Assembly (NCBI GenBank): GCA_016788205.1
Contig: JAEUTA010000027.1
Coordinates: 147,126-211,125 of the forward strand
DNA length: 64,000 nt
Source: Flavobacteriales bacterium
GTDB lineage: Bacteria > Bacteroidota > Bacteroidia > Flavobacteriales_F > PHOS-HE28
Direction of reading: 5' to 3'
Shown here: positions 51,933-60,102 of the stretch, in pieces
Position numbering within the stretch: the first letter of the stretch is position 1
Layout: each line of letters begins with the position of its first letter
The notes under the pieces: model-generated
Databases searched by the model: none
What the model was told of the DNA's origin: nothing
Seen by the model: only the letters and a program-made list of their open reading frames with translations
Made by a program: the position numbers and the translations under genes

Positions 51933-53552
51933 ATGTACTTCCGGTCGCTCTTCCGGCAGTTGCCATGCATCCTGGCCTTCGCCGGTTCATTGATCGCCGA
52001 TCAGGCGTCCGCACAGATGGTGCTGAATCAGACGCAGTCGCCCAATACGCTCGTGGAGAGCATCCTGATCGGACAGGGCATACTTCCGTCCAACGTAACG
52101 TTCAACGGTGGTGGGGGTGATGTGGTGGCGAACACGGGTCTTGGTTACGGGGAGATCGGGCGATTCAATGGAAGCCAGACGAACGTGGGTTTGAACGGCG
52201 GCGTGTTCCTGTGCACCAACGTGGCGCTGCACCACATTCCCGGACCGAACACGGAATTGATGGAGAGCGGAGGTGGCATCGGCGCGCCGATCGGGCTGGC
52301 GACCCCGGACCGTGACCTGAGCCAGTTGAGCGGTTGGGCGGCCTGGGAGATCAGCACCAACACCTACAACCGTTCCGTGCTGGAATTCGATTTCGTCCCC
52401 GTGAACGATATGGTGAGTTTCCGCTACGTGTTCTCCTCCGAAGAATACGAGCGCTGGGCGTGCAGTGAGTTCAACGATACGTTCGGCTGGTTCATCAGTG
52501 GGCCTGGCATCAGCGGGCCTTTCGATGGCAACGCCATGAACATCGCGTTCGTGCCGGGCAGCCTGGATCCGGTGTGCATCAACAGCGTGAACAGCGGGTC
52601 GATGGACGATAACAATGCGAACGGTCCCGACTGGACGAACCCCTATGATCCGTGCTTGGCCTATGCGAACTGGCAGGCCAACGCGCAGTACTACCGCTAC
52701 AACGGTGGGCAGTGGCCCATGGCGCACCCCTTCGGCGGTGTTGCGCAAGGGGAGGCGCCGTACAACAACGACCCGGCGTACATCCAGCACAATGGCCTTA
52801 CGGTGGTGCTAACGGCGAGCGCGGCGGTGCAGATCGGGCAGACCTACCATATGAAGATGGGCATCGCCAACGTGCGCGATGGCAAGTATCCCTCCGCGGT
52901 GTTCATCGAGGGTGGTTCCTTCCGTTCCACGGACCGTTTCTCGTTGACCGTTGACGCAGGTGACAACGTGGACCTCACCGGGCCCACGCCGGTGCTCTAC
53001 AGGAACGTTACGGGTGAGGTCACGTTGCGCATCAACCGTTGGGGCGGCTTCTACCTGGATGAAGACGTACAGCTCACCGTGGCCGGCAACGCGGTTGCCG
53101 GTGTGGATTATCAACCCGAACTGCCCACGAGCATTCACCTGGACCAACTCGATAGCTCCGCGACGTTCACCTTGACGCTGCCGCCCGGGGCTGGAGAACC
53201 GCGGGAACTCATCGTGAACCTGGTGACCGGCAACGGGGATAAGATGCAGGGCTTCCCCTTGATCATAACCGATGGGAACAGTACCGATGTGGGCGAGCAG
53301 CGCAGGCCCGCTGCGGAGCTTACCGTATTCCCCCAGCCCGCTTCGCAGAACGTGCAGGTGCGTCTGCCTGCGGAGATGACCGGTGGCGGTGAACTGCTGG
53401 TATTGGACATGGCCCGTCGTGCGGTGCGCACGCAGCGCATCACAAGTACCACCGCCATACTCGCCGTGGATGACCTGCCGCAGGGGCTGTACACCGTGCG
53501 CGCAACGGTGGGTGGGCATTCGGCGGTGGCGCGGGTGTGCGTGGTGCATTGA
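51933..53552 (+). CDS. Secreted choice-of-anchor L protein with T9SS domain
   Basis: 539 residues from ATG 51933 with a signal peptide ending near ADQASAQ. The segment LVESILIGQGILPSNVTFNG starts a choice-of-anchor L type domain, whose SVLEFDFVPVNDMVSFRYVF, SSEEYERWACSEFNDTFGWF and GMANVRDGKYPSAVFIEGGSF-like motifs are visible. A Calx-beta-like domain (LRINRWGGFYLDEDVQLTV) and a type A sorting domain (ELTVFPQPASQNVQVRL, LPQGLYTVRAT) follow. The 282-base gap before it holds only a weak hairpin (51696-51738). Confidence 0.85.
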   Translation: MYFRSLFRQLPCILAFAGSLIADQASAQMVLNQTQSPNTLVESILIGQGILPSNVTFNGGGGDVVANTGLGYGEIGRFNGSQTNVGLNGGVFLCTNVALHHIPGPNTELMESGGGIGAPIGLATPDRDLSQLSGWAAWEISTNTYNRSVLEFDFVPVNDMVSFRYVFSSEEYERWACSEFNDTFGWFISGPGISGPFDGNAMNIAFVPGSLDPVCINSVNSGSMDDNNANGPDWTNPYDPCLAYANWQANAQYYRYNGGQWPMAHPFGGVAQGEAPYNNDPAYIQHNGLTVVLTASAAVQIGQTYHMKMGIANVRDGKYPSAVFIEGGSFRSTDRFSLTVDAGDNVDLTGPTPVLYRNVTGEVTLRINRWGGFYLDEDVQLTVAGNAVAGVDYQPELPTSIHLDQLDSSATFTLTLPPGAGEPRELIVNLVTGNGDKMQGFPLIITDGNSTDVGEQRRPAAELTVFPQPASQNVQVRLPAEMTGGGELLVLDMARRAVRTQRITSTTAILAVDDLPQGLYTVRATVGGHSAVARVCVVH

Positions 53553-53673
53553 CCGTCGGCCGGTCGGTTCCGCGAACGTCCGTGGTCCACTTCCGTTGTC
53601 GCACGACACCATGTTCCAAAGGCCTTCGTCCGGTCTTACCTTCAACCTTCGAACCTCCCAACCTCCTCTCCCC

Positions 53674-54093
53674 ATGACCATCGTACCCGAAGAAGCGGAA
53701 ACGCGTATCGCTACACTGAAACGCCCCCGACCGGACCTCCTGGAGATCCACTACAAGGCAGGGCATGTCTTCGTGACCGAGGACATCAGTGAAGTGCAGG
53801 AGAAGCGCAGGTCCATGATGGGTACGCGGCCCTATGCTACGCTCACCATCATCCCCAAGGGCATGGACTTCGACCTGGATAGCATGCGTGTGGACCACGG
53901 TGGTGGTGATCGCACGCAGGGACAGATCATCGCCACGGCCATCGTGGCGCACGACAAGACCTTGGAGCGACTGACGCATGTGTACATGAAGTACTTCCCG
54001 CACATGCAGCACGTGCTGATCACCAGCAACGAGGCCGATGCGCGAGCCTGGGTGGAAGAACAGTTGAAGGGCGCCACCGGGACCGGCAGCTAG
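53674..54093 (+). CDS. STAS/SpoIIAA-like protein (DUF7793-like)
   Basis: 139 residues from ATG 53674. Alternating strands and helices (ATLTIIPKGMDFDLDSM, GQIIATAIVAHDKTLERL, VLITSNEADARAWVEEQL) suit the SpoIIAA/STAS-like proteins that Bacteroidota carry as small cytosolic regulators. No phosphorylatable Ser at the canonical site is obvious. Follows the T9SS cargo gene by about 120 bases. Confidence 0.65.
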   Translation: MTIVPEEAETRIATLKRPRPDLLEIHYKAGHVFVTEDISEVQEKRRSMMGTRPYATLTIIPKGMDFDLDSMRVDHGGGDRTQGQIIATAIVAHDKTLERLTHVYMKYFPHMQHVLITSNEADARAWVEEQLKGATGTGS

Positions 54094-54406
54094 CGGCACA
54101 TGCGCCATGACGGCTGCGCCGCACGGTACGCTGTGGTGCGAGCAGTGCATTGCACAGTCCCTGTTGCGCTCCCGCCCCAGTGGGGATGGTAGATGCGCGC
54201 AAGCGCCGTTCTCCGCCGCACGGCACCGTGTTCGCACACGATCTGCACCGTTCGCGAAAACGATAGGCCATGCCGTACATGTCCACCGCCCGGGAATGCC
54301 GGGCGCACAACCCCGCCGAAACACAAGTATGCGGCGGTAGGCAGCAGCTGAAGGAATGGGACAGCGAGCGGAAGGGCTCGCACTCGCGTGAACCGGGTAC
54401 CAAAGA
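54094..54406. other. Intergenic stretch without a supported gene
   Basis: 313 bases between the STAS-like gene and topoisomerase IB. A short hairpin, CGCCCGG/CCGGGCG (54287-54293 and 54299-54305), could be a weak terminator. A 97-residue minus-strand open frame has no support beyond its length. Confidence 0.5.
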
Positions 54407-55486
54407 ATGCTGAGCCCGATGCGAATCAGCGCCACCGACTTGCTGCGTGATGCCGAGCGCAACGCACGCCTTGTGAAGTTGAACCATGTGAAGGCCTCGC
54501 AACCGGGTATCGTGCGCCTGGGAAAAGCCCCGCGTTTCCGGTATGCGAAGGGCGGCAAGCCTGTTCGCGACGAGATCACCCTGGCGCGCATCCGCTCGCT
54601 CGCCATACCACCGGCGTGGACCGGCGTGTGGATCTGTGCCGATGCGCAAGGCCACCTGCAAGCCACCGGCTTCGATGTGAAGGGCCGCAAACAATACCGC
54701 TACCATCCGCACTGGACACAGGCCCGTGGGCAGGTGAAGTTCGACCATGTGCTGGAACTCGCCCAGCGGCTACCTGTCCTGCGCGCCCAACTGCACCAAC
54801 ACCTTTCCCTGCCCGGCCTGCCGGAAGAGAAAGTGCTGGCCGCCGTGGTGCGCGTGATGGAGCATACGCACATCCGCATCGGGCAGGAGAGCTACGCACG
54901 CGCCAACGGCAGCTACGGATTAAGCACCTTGAAAGACCGTCACCTGCAACGGAAGGGTGGTGGCCTGCGCTTCGTGTTCCGTGGCAAGACGGGCATCGCG
55001 CACGACATCGCACTGGGCTCGCCGCGCTTGTCCCGCATCGTGCAGCGCTGCAAAGCCCTGCCTGGCCAGGACCTGTTCCAGTACATCGACGCTGAGGGTC
55101 GGCCACGCCCCATCACTTCCGGGCAGGTCAACGCGTACATCCAGCGCGTTACCAACGCGCCCTTCACCAGCAAGGACATCCGCACGTGGAAGGGTACGGT
55201 GCTCGCCTTCCAAGCCCTCGCCGGTGTGCCGGCGCCCACCAGTGCCAGCGAAGGGCAGCGCGTGGTGAACGAGGCGCTGGACAGCGTAGCGCGCGGGCTG
55301 GGGAACACGCGCAGCGTATGCCGCAAACATTACGTGCACCCGCGCGTGCTGGAAGCCTTCTTGAACGGCGACCTGGTGGGCGCCACGCAGGGCCTGCGCG
55401 CGCGCCAACGCATGGACCGCAACGAACGCGGCGTGCTGGACCTGCTGCGTGCCCGGGCACGTGCTCCACTGAAACGTGCGGCCTAG
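54407..55486 (+). CDS. DNA topoisomerase IB (poxvirus-type)
   Basis: 359 residues; ATG 54419 is an alternative start. The Topoisom_I core shows AIPPAWTGVWICADAQGHLQ and KGRKQYRYHP (DNA-binding), the catalytic Arg/Lys region (VRVMEHTHIRIGQESYAR, GLSTLKDRHL), FVFRGKTGIAHDI and the nucleophile Tyr in CRKHYVHPRVLEAF. It relaxes supercoils of either sign through a 3'-phosphotyrosine link. Bacterial homologues are scattered. It is followed by two small genes in the same direction. Confidence 0.95.
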   Translation: MLSPMRISATDLLRDAERNARLVKLNHVKASQPGIVRLGKAPRFRYAKGGKPVRDEITLARIRSLAIPPAWTGVWICADAQGHLQATGFDVKGRKQYRYHPHWTQARGQVKFDHVLELAQRLPVLRAQLHQHLSLPGLPEEKVLAAVVRVMEHTHIRIGQESYARANGSYGLSTLKDRHLQRKGGGLRFVFRGKTGIAHDIALGSPRLSRIVQRCKALPGQDLFQYIDAEGRPRPITSGQVNAYIQRVTNAPFTSKDIRTWKGTVLAFQALAGVPAPTSASEGQRVVNEALDSVARGLGNTRSVCRKHYVHPRVLEAFLNGDLVGATQGLRARQRMDRNERGVLDLLRARARAPLKRAA

Positions 55487-55501
55487 GAATTGCCCCTTAC
55501 G

Positions 55502-55699
55502 ATGAAAACCCCGAGAGCCATGAGCACCGCACGACCATCCGCGAAGGGAGGACGCCCCGCAACGGGGAACACGCACCCCAAACCACCGGGCATCGGCCGC
55601 AGCGCCATCACCGGCCGTTTCATGTCCGTTGCCGCCGCCAAGGCGCACAAGAAGACGGCCATCGTCATCGGTGGGCGCCGCCGCAAGGAGGAACAGTAA
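55502..55699 (+). CDS. Small basic hypothetical protein
   Basis: 65 residues from ATG 55502 (MKTPRAMSTARPSAKGG). The C-terminal half, GIGRSAITGRFMSVAAAKAH, followed by KKTAIVIGGRRRK, recalls short basic proteins with a GRSAvTGRfv motif in other phyla. No function known. Located between topoisomerase IB and the membrane gene, 12 bases from the latter. Confidence 0.6.
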   Translation: MKTPRAMSTARPSAKGGRPATGNTHPKPPGIGRSAITGRFMSVAAAKAHKKTAIVIGGRRRKEEQ

Positions 55700-55711
55700 G
55701 CGCACTCTATC

Positions 55712-56164
55712 ATGGGGACCTGGATGAAGGATACGCTGGCCACGGGAAGCGTCGCCAGCGCCGCGACAACGGTGGCTGCCGCTGCGCTGGGCCAGTTGGA
55801 GAACGGTGCGGCCGCCGGGCCCATCGACGCCGTTAGCCACATCCTGTGGGGCACTGAAGCGCTGCGTACGGATGCGGTGGACGTGCGGCACACCCTGGCC
55901 GGTGCGGGACTCAATGCCGCTGCGGTGCTCGGCTGGGCCGCGCTGCACGAAACGATGATGCCACGCCGGAGCAGACCGTCCGTTCAGCGTGCGTTACTGT
56001 CGGGTGCGGCCACTTCGGCGGTCGCCTACTTCACCGACTACCATGTGGTGCCCAAGCGACTTACCCCCGGCTTCGAGGAGCGGCTCTCTCGCCGTTCGCT
56101 TTTCGCGGTTTATGCCACCCTGGCGTTGGCGCTGGCCGCAGGGAGTTTGATGCGGGAGCGTTGA
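55712..56164 (+). CDS. Hypothetical membrane protein
   Basis: 150 residues. Four hydrophobic stretches: about 12-30, 64-82, 95-112 and 127-145. Between them are [21 protein letters not shown] and the loop [20 protein letters not shown]. The composition resembles small inner-membrane proteins annotated near stress genes, but I do not recognise the family. The cold-shock gene follows after 217 bases. Confidence 0.65.
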   Translation: MGTWMKDTLATGSVASAATTVAAAALGQLENGAAAGPIDAVSHILWGTEALRTDAVDVRHTLAGAGLNAAAVLGWAALHETMMPRRSRPSVQRALLSGAATSAVAYFTDYHVVPKRLTPGFEERLSRRSLFAVYATLALALAAGSLMRER

Positions 56165-56381
56165 CCTGTCACAGCGAAAACGATCGTTCTGGAAGAATGG
56201 GCCCCGAGGTCGTGTGCCGGAAATCCCAGGCGCGCGCTGCCCTGTGCGCCGGAGCGGCCTTTCTTTCGTTGGTTTTGTCGGCTGGCCCTGCCGATGGTCG
56301 ACCTTTACACCAAGGCCTGCGGCGCTCTTGCCGTGGACCGAACAAGTTCCGCCTCGAGCGGAGCGCAATACAAGTAAGGAT

Positions 56382-56573
56382 ATGGCAAGTGGTACAGTGA
56401 AGTTCTTCAACACGGAGAAAGGGTTCGGTTTCATCACCCCGGATGAGGGTGGCAAGGACCTCTTCGTGCACAAGACCGGGACGAAAGGCCCCATCTACGA
56501 AGGTGACAAGGTCACCTACGAAGTGGAGCAAAGTCAGAAAGGCCCCAACGCGGTGAACGTGACCAAGGCCTAA
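56382..56573 (+). CDS. Cold-shock domain protein
   Basis: 63 residues from ATG 56382 ([18 protein letters not shown]). RNP1 KGFGFI and RNP2 DLFVH are intact, so it should bind single-stranded RNA or DNA as an RNA chaperone; after RNP2 comes KTGTKGP in place of the usual FSAI. The 217-base region upstream has no gene and may include a long leader like those of other csp genes. A terminator follows. Confidence 0.95.
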   Translation: MASGTVKFFNTEKGFGFITPDEGGKDLFVHKTGTKGPIYEGDKVTYEVEQSQKGPNAVNVTKA

Positions 56574-56598
56574 GGTCTTACCTCACACACGAACAGCG

Positions 56599-56624
56599 AA
56601 GCCCCGGCGTAATGCCGGGGCTTT
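56599..56624 (+). terminator. Rho-independent terminator after the cold-shock gene
   Basis: AAGCCCCGGC (56599-56608) and GCCGGGGCTT (56614-56623) form a perfect 10-bp stem with a 5-nt loop, 25 bases after the csp stop. The T-run is short (CTTT), so it is a moderate-strength candidate. Confidence 0.75.
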
Positions 56625-56835
56625 GTCGTTGGAGGCGATCCTATTCGGCTGTGCTACTAGGAAGTGGAGTGAGGGACGACCTACCTCCTTCCCGGGTCGC
56701 GTGATCGCGCTGCGCACCGGCACCACCGCGGGTAGACCTGGACGGTAAGTCAGGCCGCGAAGTGCCCGAGTCCCCAAAGCGGATGCGCTCGTGGCGCAAG
56801 TGGGTATCTATGACACTGCCGCAAGTCGCGATGAC

Positions 56836-57150
56836 AACGCCGCTATCATCGATGACGACGCTGCTGTCATCGATGACGACGCTGCTGTCATCGATGACAA
56901 CACTGCTATCATCGATGACAACGCTGCTATCCTCGATGACAACGCTGCTGTCATCGATGACGACGCTGCTGTCATCGATGACGACGCTGCTGTCATCGAT
57001 GACAACGCTGCCATCATCGATGACAACGCTGCTGTCATCGATGACAACGCTGCTGTCATCGATGACAACGCTGCTGTCATCGATGACAACGCCGCTATCA
57101 TCGATGACAACGCTGCAAGTATCGATGACGGCGTTGCAGGTCACGATGAT
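56836..57150. repeat. 21-bp tandem array with a palindromic core, 15 units
   Basis: Units of 21 bp start at 56836 and repeat without interruption to 57150. Thirteen are near identical and the last two degenerate. The consensus is [A/G]ACGCTGCT followed by GTCATCGATGAC. The latter is a perfect 12-bp palindrome in 8 units (2, 3, 6, 7, 8, 10, 11, 12) and keeps the core TCATCGATGA in 4 more. All sequence is contiguous, with no spacers. Four of the six frames stay open: plus-strand DDNAAVI and minus-strand VIDDSSV heptads among them. Confidence 0.9.
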
Positions 57151-57302
57151 ACGATCAGGATCACAGCATGGTATGTATCTGATACTGAGGGCTGAACCTT
57201 GGTTTCGGCGGGCGTTGATCCGCCGAGCTCTTGGCTTTAGGCTCTGAGGCTTGGTGGTATTGCGTGCGGGGTAGCAGCATGCCACCATGCACGGGCCTTG
57301 TT

Positions 57303-57325
57303 GCGCGTAGCCATAGGCTACGCGC
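57303..57325. terminator. 10-bp perfect hairpin
   Basis: GCGCGTAGCC (57303-57312) and GGCTACGCGC (57316-57325) pair perfectly around an ATA loop. There is no T-run, so the terminator reading is tentative; it may be a structural element of the mobile region. Confidence 0.4.
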
Positions 57326-57371
57326 TGTTCTAGGTTACCGCCAAAAAGGGGACCGAACGGGCAGGGCGTGT

Positions 57372-57500
57372 TCCCCAGCGAGCCGGAATTCCTGGACGCG
57401 CTGCGGAAGTTCTGCGACCGGTCGACGTCGAAGAGCGTGTATCCCTCAACCGTCTCCGAGCTCGTGGCGTGTTGGCTCATGCTTCGCTTGCTGCGGATCG
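57372..57500 (+). repeat. Dispersed repeat, copy A
   Basis: About 129 bases beginning TCCCCAGCGAGCCGGAATTC. It is roughly 86% identical to copy D by eye over the whole length. Read on the plus strand it encodes EFLDALRKF and VSELVACWLMLRLLR, the same frame as the other copies. It lies 98 bases before the 57598 gene. Confidence 0.75.
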
Positions 57501-57597
57501 TGCGGTGGACGAGTAACTTGGGGACGTGCAAAGCAGCACACCCTGCAGGCCCGAGCGGGAACGGGGCCAGCGAACGGCCAGCCTCAGAACCTTCGCC

Positions 57598-58578
57598 ATG
57601 TCAACCCACGTGCAGTGCCAAGTGATCGCCGTCGCCGCATTGGTCGCGGCCACGATGCCGGTCGCGGTCAAGGGGCAAACCGGTGCATACCACGCACTGC
57701 CTCTCGACAATGGGGTATGGTGCATGAGCACCGCCTGCACCGATCCGGGATGCGGGGACCAGGGCTACATCAGGACCTATGCGGCCGACGATACCCTGAT
57801 CGATGGAAACACCTACGCGGTCCTGGTGAGCGACCTCCTGCCGACAACGGCCGGGACGTGTTGCCAGATCCCCATGGTGGAACCGATAGCGTACATCCGC
57901 GAGGATAGCTCCGCGCGGAAGGTCTACCTGCGCACGGACCTGATCACATCCGATTCACTCCTGTACGATTTCAGCCTGCAGGTGGGCGATACACTGAAGG
58001 GATACCTGGGAGCGACGGCCGCCCTACCGCTCGTAGTCCTGTCCATCGATTCTGCCCTGGTCGACGGCGCGTACCACAAGCGGCTCAATTTCGACACGAG
58101 CCAGGCATGCCTTCGCTTTGCGATGATCGAAGCGGTTGGGAGCACCCATGGGCTGCTGGCCTGTGACCACGGTTATTTCCAGTTGGGGCGCTGGCTGCAA
58201 TGCCTTACCGCCGATGACGTCGTGCAATTCCTTGCACCCTGTGGCCCGGACACGGCCGGCTGTGCGGCGCTCCCCGTGGGTGTCGGCCCGCCGATGGCCC
58301 AGGATCATGGCCCTTGTGCGTTGCGGCTCACCTACCTGACAGCGGAACTCGTGCAGGTCGATGGTTGTCAAGGTCGATCACCCCGCGCGTTCGCTGTGTT
58401 CGACAGTGCCGGGCGGGTCTGCCTTTCCGGTCACTTCACTACTGCCGGATCGCTCATCCACATCGGGCAACTGCCTTGGGGCTGTACGATTAGGATCACC
58501 GACGACCGTGCAAGCGGTGATGGCCGTGCTGAAGCTCTTGCGGCCGTGATGTATACGCACCGCGAAGCAGGCGCATGA
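57598..58578 (+). CDS. Secreted hypothetical protein with T9SS-like C-terminus
   Basis: 326 residues from ATG 57598 (MSTHVQCQVIAVAALVAATM, a signal peptide). A Cys-rich body (CMSTACTDPGCGDQGY, TAGTCCQIPM) suggests disulphides. The last 65 residues (FAVFDSAGRVCLSGHF, SLIHIGQLPWGCTIRIT) resemble a divergent type A sorting domain. It is flanked by repeat copies A and B, so it looks like one unit of the cassette-like region. Function unknown. Confidence 0.7.
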   Translation: MSTHVQCQVIAVAALVAATMPVAVKGQTGAYHALPLDNGVWCMSTACTDPGCGDQGYIRTYAADDTLIDGNTYAVLVSDLLPTTAGTCCQIPMVEPIAYIREDSSARKVYLRTDLITSDSLLYDFSLQVGDTLKGYLGATAALPLVVLSIDSALVDGAYHKRLNFDTSQACLRFAMIEAVGSTHGLLACDHGYFQLGRWLQCLTADDVVQFLAPCGPDTAGCAALPVGVGPPMAQDHGPCALRLTYLTAELVQVDGCQGRSPRAFAVFDSAGRVCLSGHFTTAGSLIHIGQLPWGCTIRITDDRASGDGRAEALAAVMYTHREAGA

Positions 58579-58604
58579 AAGCGGTCGTCGACCAAGGATC
58601 GGGC

Positions 58605-58660
58605 ATGGTATCCGAACTCGTGACGTGGAAACTGATGCTGCGCTTGCTGAGGTTGTAGCG
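58605..58660 (+). repeat. Dispersed repeat, copy B (3' part only)
   Basis: The last ~56 bases of the repeat, from TCCGAACTCGTGACGTGG to CGCTTGCTGAGG. Upstream of TCCGA the similarity to copies A and D stops. In the shared frame it reads VSELVTWKLMLRLLRL and then a stop. Confidence 0.65.
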
Positions 58661-58685
58661 CTTGCGTTGTGGCTCGAAGACCCAC

Positions 58686-59267
58686 CTACCGCATGATCAC
58701 GGGCTTCAGGCCCACGTTCCGGTTCCCTGGCCGGATCCGTACCGTACGCTTCTTCGGGTCCGTCTTCAATCGGAAGGTGCCATGGACCACGCGCCCGGCC
58801 TCCGTAGCTGCAAAGACGAAGAGCCCATCCGCCATGGACGCGCGATGGGCTTCGGATACGGTGTTGCCGCCCTGGCTCCACGAGAGCGCTTGCACCTCCC
58901 CGGCGATGAACGCATGGCGCGGAATGCGCAGATCGTCCTGGATCCCTGTATCGAGCGCTGGAATGGTATCGCCCCGTGTGAAGCCACGGATCACACGTCC
59001 ACCCATAGGATGCAAGCTGCTCAGGAGTTGCGTGCCCGGCAATGTGCGGACCACCAGGTGGCACATCCCCACGCTCGTCGATTTGTCCAGGGTGGTCACG
59101 CCCGCCTGGCCGCAGATCACCAGGTCAGCGATCCCGTCGCCGGTGATGTCCACGCTGTCGGGTGGTATCGGGTCGCAAGTGGCTCTGTGGGTGATGGGCC
59201 GCGGTCCGGGTTGAGCGAACGCGGCGAGCAGTGCGATGGTGAATGCCAGTGAAAGGAAGGCGCGCAT
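58686..59267 (-). CDS. Secreted TGDG-family protein, distant copy
   Basis: 193 residues from ATG 59267 (MRAFLSLAFTIALLAAFAQ, signal peptide). The family motif PDSVDITGDGIADLVICG, then VVRTLPGTQLLSS and FTRGDTIPAL, align with the proteins at 34519-36263. It is encoded opposite to its neighbours, between repeat copies B and C, about 22 kb from the other members, which suggests the family is mobile or locally amplified. Confidence 0.7.
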   Translation of the reverse strand: MRAFLSLAFTIALLAAFAQPGPRPITHRATCDPIPPDSVDITGDGIADLVICGQAGVTTLDKSTSVGMCHLVVRTLPGTQLLSSLHPMGGRVIRGFTRGDTIPALDTGIQDDLRIPRHAFIAGEVQALSWSQGGNTVSEAHRASMADGLFVFAATEAGRVVHGTFRLKTDPKKRTVRIRPGNRNVGLKPVIMR

Positions 59268-59301
59268 CGAACAGCGGTACACGCACGGCGGCGTTCGGTT
59301 C

Positions 59302-59428
59302 GGTGATGCCCGGAAAGAACGTGGATGATGTGGACGTGCCGGAACGGTCGGCCTCGAAGAACGTGTATCCCGAAAAGGTCTCCGAACTCGTGGCTTGGAG
59401 GCTCATGCTGCGGTTGCTCCGGACGTAG
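59302..59428 (+). repeat. Dispersed repeat, copy C
   Basis: The 3' ~75 bases (from TCGAAGAACGTGTATCCC) are about 92% identical to copy D by eye. Most differences are at third positions of the plus-strand frame SKNVYPEKVSELVAW, LMLRLLRT, then stop. The 5' half has diverged. It lies upstream of the minus gene's start and just before the 59446 gene. Confidence 0.75.
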
Positions 59429-59433
59429 TGCCG

Positions 59434-59441
59434 TACATTTG
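59434..59441 (+). promoter_or_regulatory. Putative -7 promoter box of the 59446 gene
   Basis: TACATTTG, a full TAnnTTTG match, ending 4 nt before ATG 59446. It lies just after repeat copy C. Confidence 0.5.
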
Positions 59442-59445
59442 AACG

Positions 59446-59607
59446 ATGACCCCAAAGAAGCGCACTCGTAAACCGATCGTCTCCACGGAGGAGAGGTTAG
59501 GTGCGCTCATCGCCTCCTTCAGCATCGAAGGCATCAAGCTGAGCATGGAAGAGGCGCTGGTCTTGCTGAAGAAGGTCGAGCTCAGTCCGGGAACACGGAA
59601 CGGATGA
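59446..59607 (+). CDS. Small antitoxin-like protein (53 residues)
   Basis: MTPKKRTRKPIVSTEERLGA at the N-terminus, then LIASFSIEGIKLSMEEAL and a final basic tail. A helix with the pattern ASFxIEGIxLSxEEA resembles the short N-terminal segments of VbhA/RHH-type antitoxins. No toxin partner is directly downstream in the same operon pattern; the toxin at 60099 has its own antitoxin. A perfect -7 box 4 nt upstream supports expression. Confidence 0.6.
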   Translation: MTPKKRTRKPIVSTEERLGALIASFSIEGIKLSMEEALVLLKKVELSPGTRNG

Positions 59608-59632
59608 TGAACTCGGCCTGATCGTGCCCGCC

Positions 59633-59640
59633 TAAATTTG
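59633..59640 (+). promoter_or_regulatory. Putative -7 promoter box of the toxin-antitoxin pair
   Basis: TAAATTTG, a full TAnnTTTG match, ending 9 nt before ATG 59650. It supports 59650 over the in-frame ATG at 59638. Confidence 0.55.
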
Positions 59641-59649
59641 GTTCGCACC

Positions 59650-60102
59650 ATGGATATCCAAGCCCTCAAGCTCGAGTTGGTCCAGCAGTTGGTCTCCACC
59701 AACGACGCCACTGTGCTCACCAAGGTGAAGCGCCTCCTTGAACTGCTGCGCGGCAAGACACCAGGCAGCAAGGACGAGCACGAGGAAGAACTGATCGCGG
59801 CCTCCACGGTCTTCGGACAGGCGGCCTATGGCGAAGATGAACCTGACATCAGCGGCTTGGTCCTGAAGGAGCCTGAACCACTACCCATCCTTCAAGCGCG
59901 ATTGAAGCGCTTGATCGATGAGCAACAGGATCCTCGCTTGCTGGACCGCATGCTCGCGGTGCTGCAGGATGGCACCAACGAAGCTCGTTGGAGAGAAGTG
60001 TTGGCCGCTCGCGCGTTGCGAGCCGAGGCGGACTTCGTCGCAGGGCGCGTTCATACGCAGGAGCAAGTGGAGGCCCACTTCAAGGCCAAGCGCGCGCAGT
60101 GA
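59650..60102 (+). CDS. Antitoxin of a RelE/ParE-type system
   Basis: 150 residues from ATG 59650 (MDIQALKLELVQQLVSTNDA). The N-terminal helix pattern LKLELVQQLVSTND...VKRLLELL is typical of Bacteroidota antitoxins. An apparent second copy follows near 85-150 (RLKRLIDEQQDPRLLDRML, then VLAARALRAEADFVAGRV), so the antitoxin looks internally duplicated or fused, longer than usual (about 75-90 residues). The C-terminal RVHTQEQVEAHFKA is the probable toxin-binding tail. Stop overlaps the toxin start (GTGA). Confidence 0.75.
   Translation: MDIQALKLELVQQLVSTNDATVLTKVKRLLELLRGKTPGSKDEHEEELIAASTVFGQAAYGEDEPDISGLVLKEPEPLPILQARLKRLIDEQQDPRLLDRMLAVLQDGTNEARWREVLAARALRAEADFVAGRVHTQEQVEAHFKAKRAQ

Larger units (their letters stand above)
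57196..57597 (+). other. Gene-free stretch with hairpin and dispersed repeat copy A
   Basis: 402 bases between the 21-bp array's flank and the secreted protein gene at 57598. It holds a perfect inverted repeat (57303-57325) and repeat copy A (57372-57500). I see no supported gene, though a long minus-strand open frame crosses it from 57531 into the 21-bp array. Confidence 0.5.

Noticed and set aside
56836..57150. CRISPR array
   Set aside because: The units abut directly with no unique spacers and there are no cas genes, so it is a tandem repeat rather than a CRISPR.
56641..57531. 296-residue minus-strand open frame through the 21-bp array, offered as a gene
   Set aside because: Not listed as a CDS: it includes repeat copy A and the array flanks, has several possible starts and no domain. 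The silent-change pattern is reported as a finding instead.
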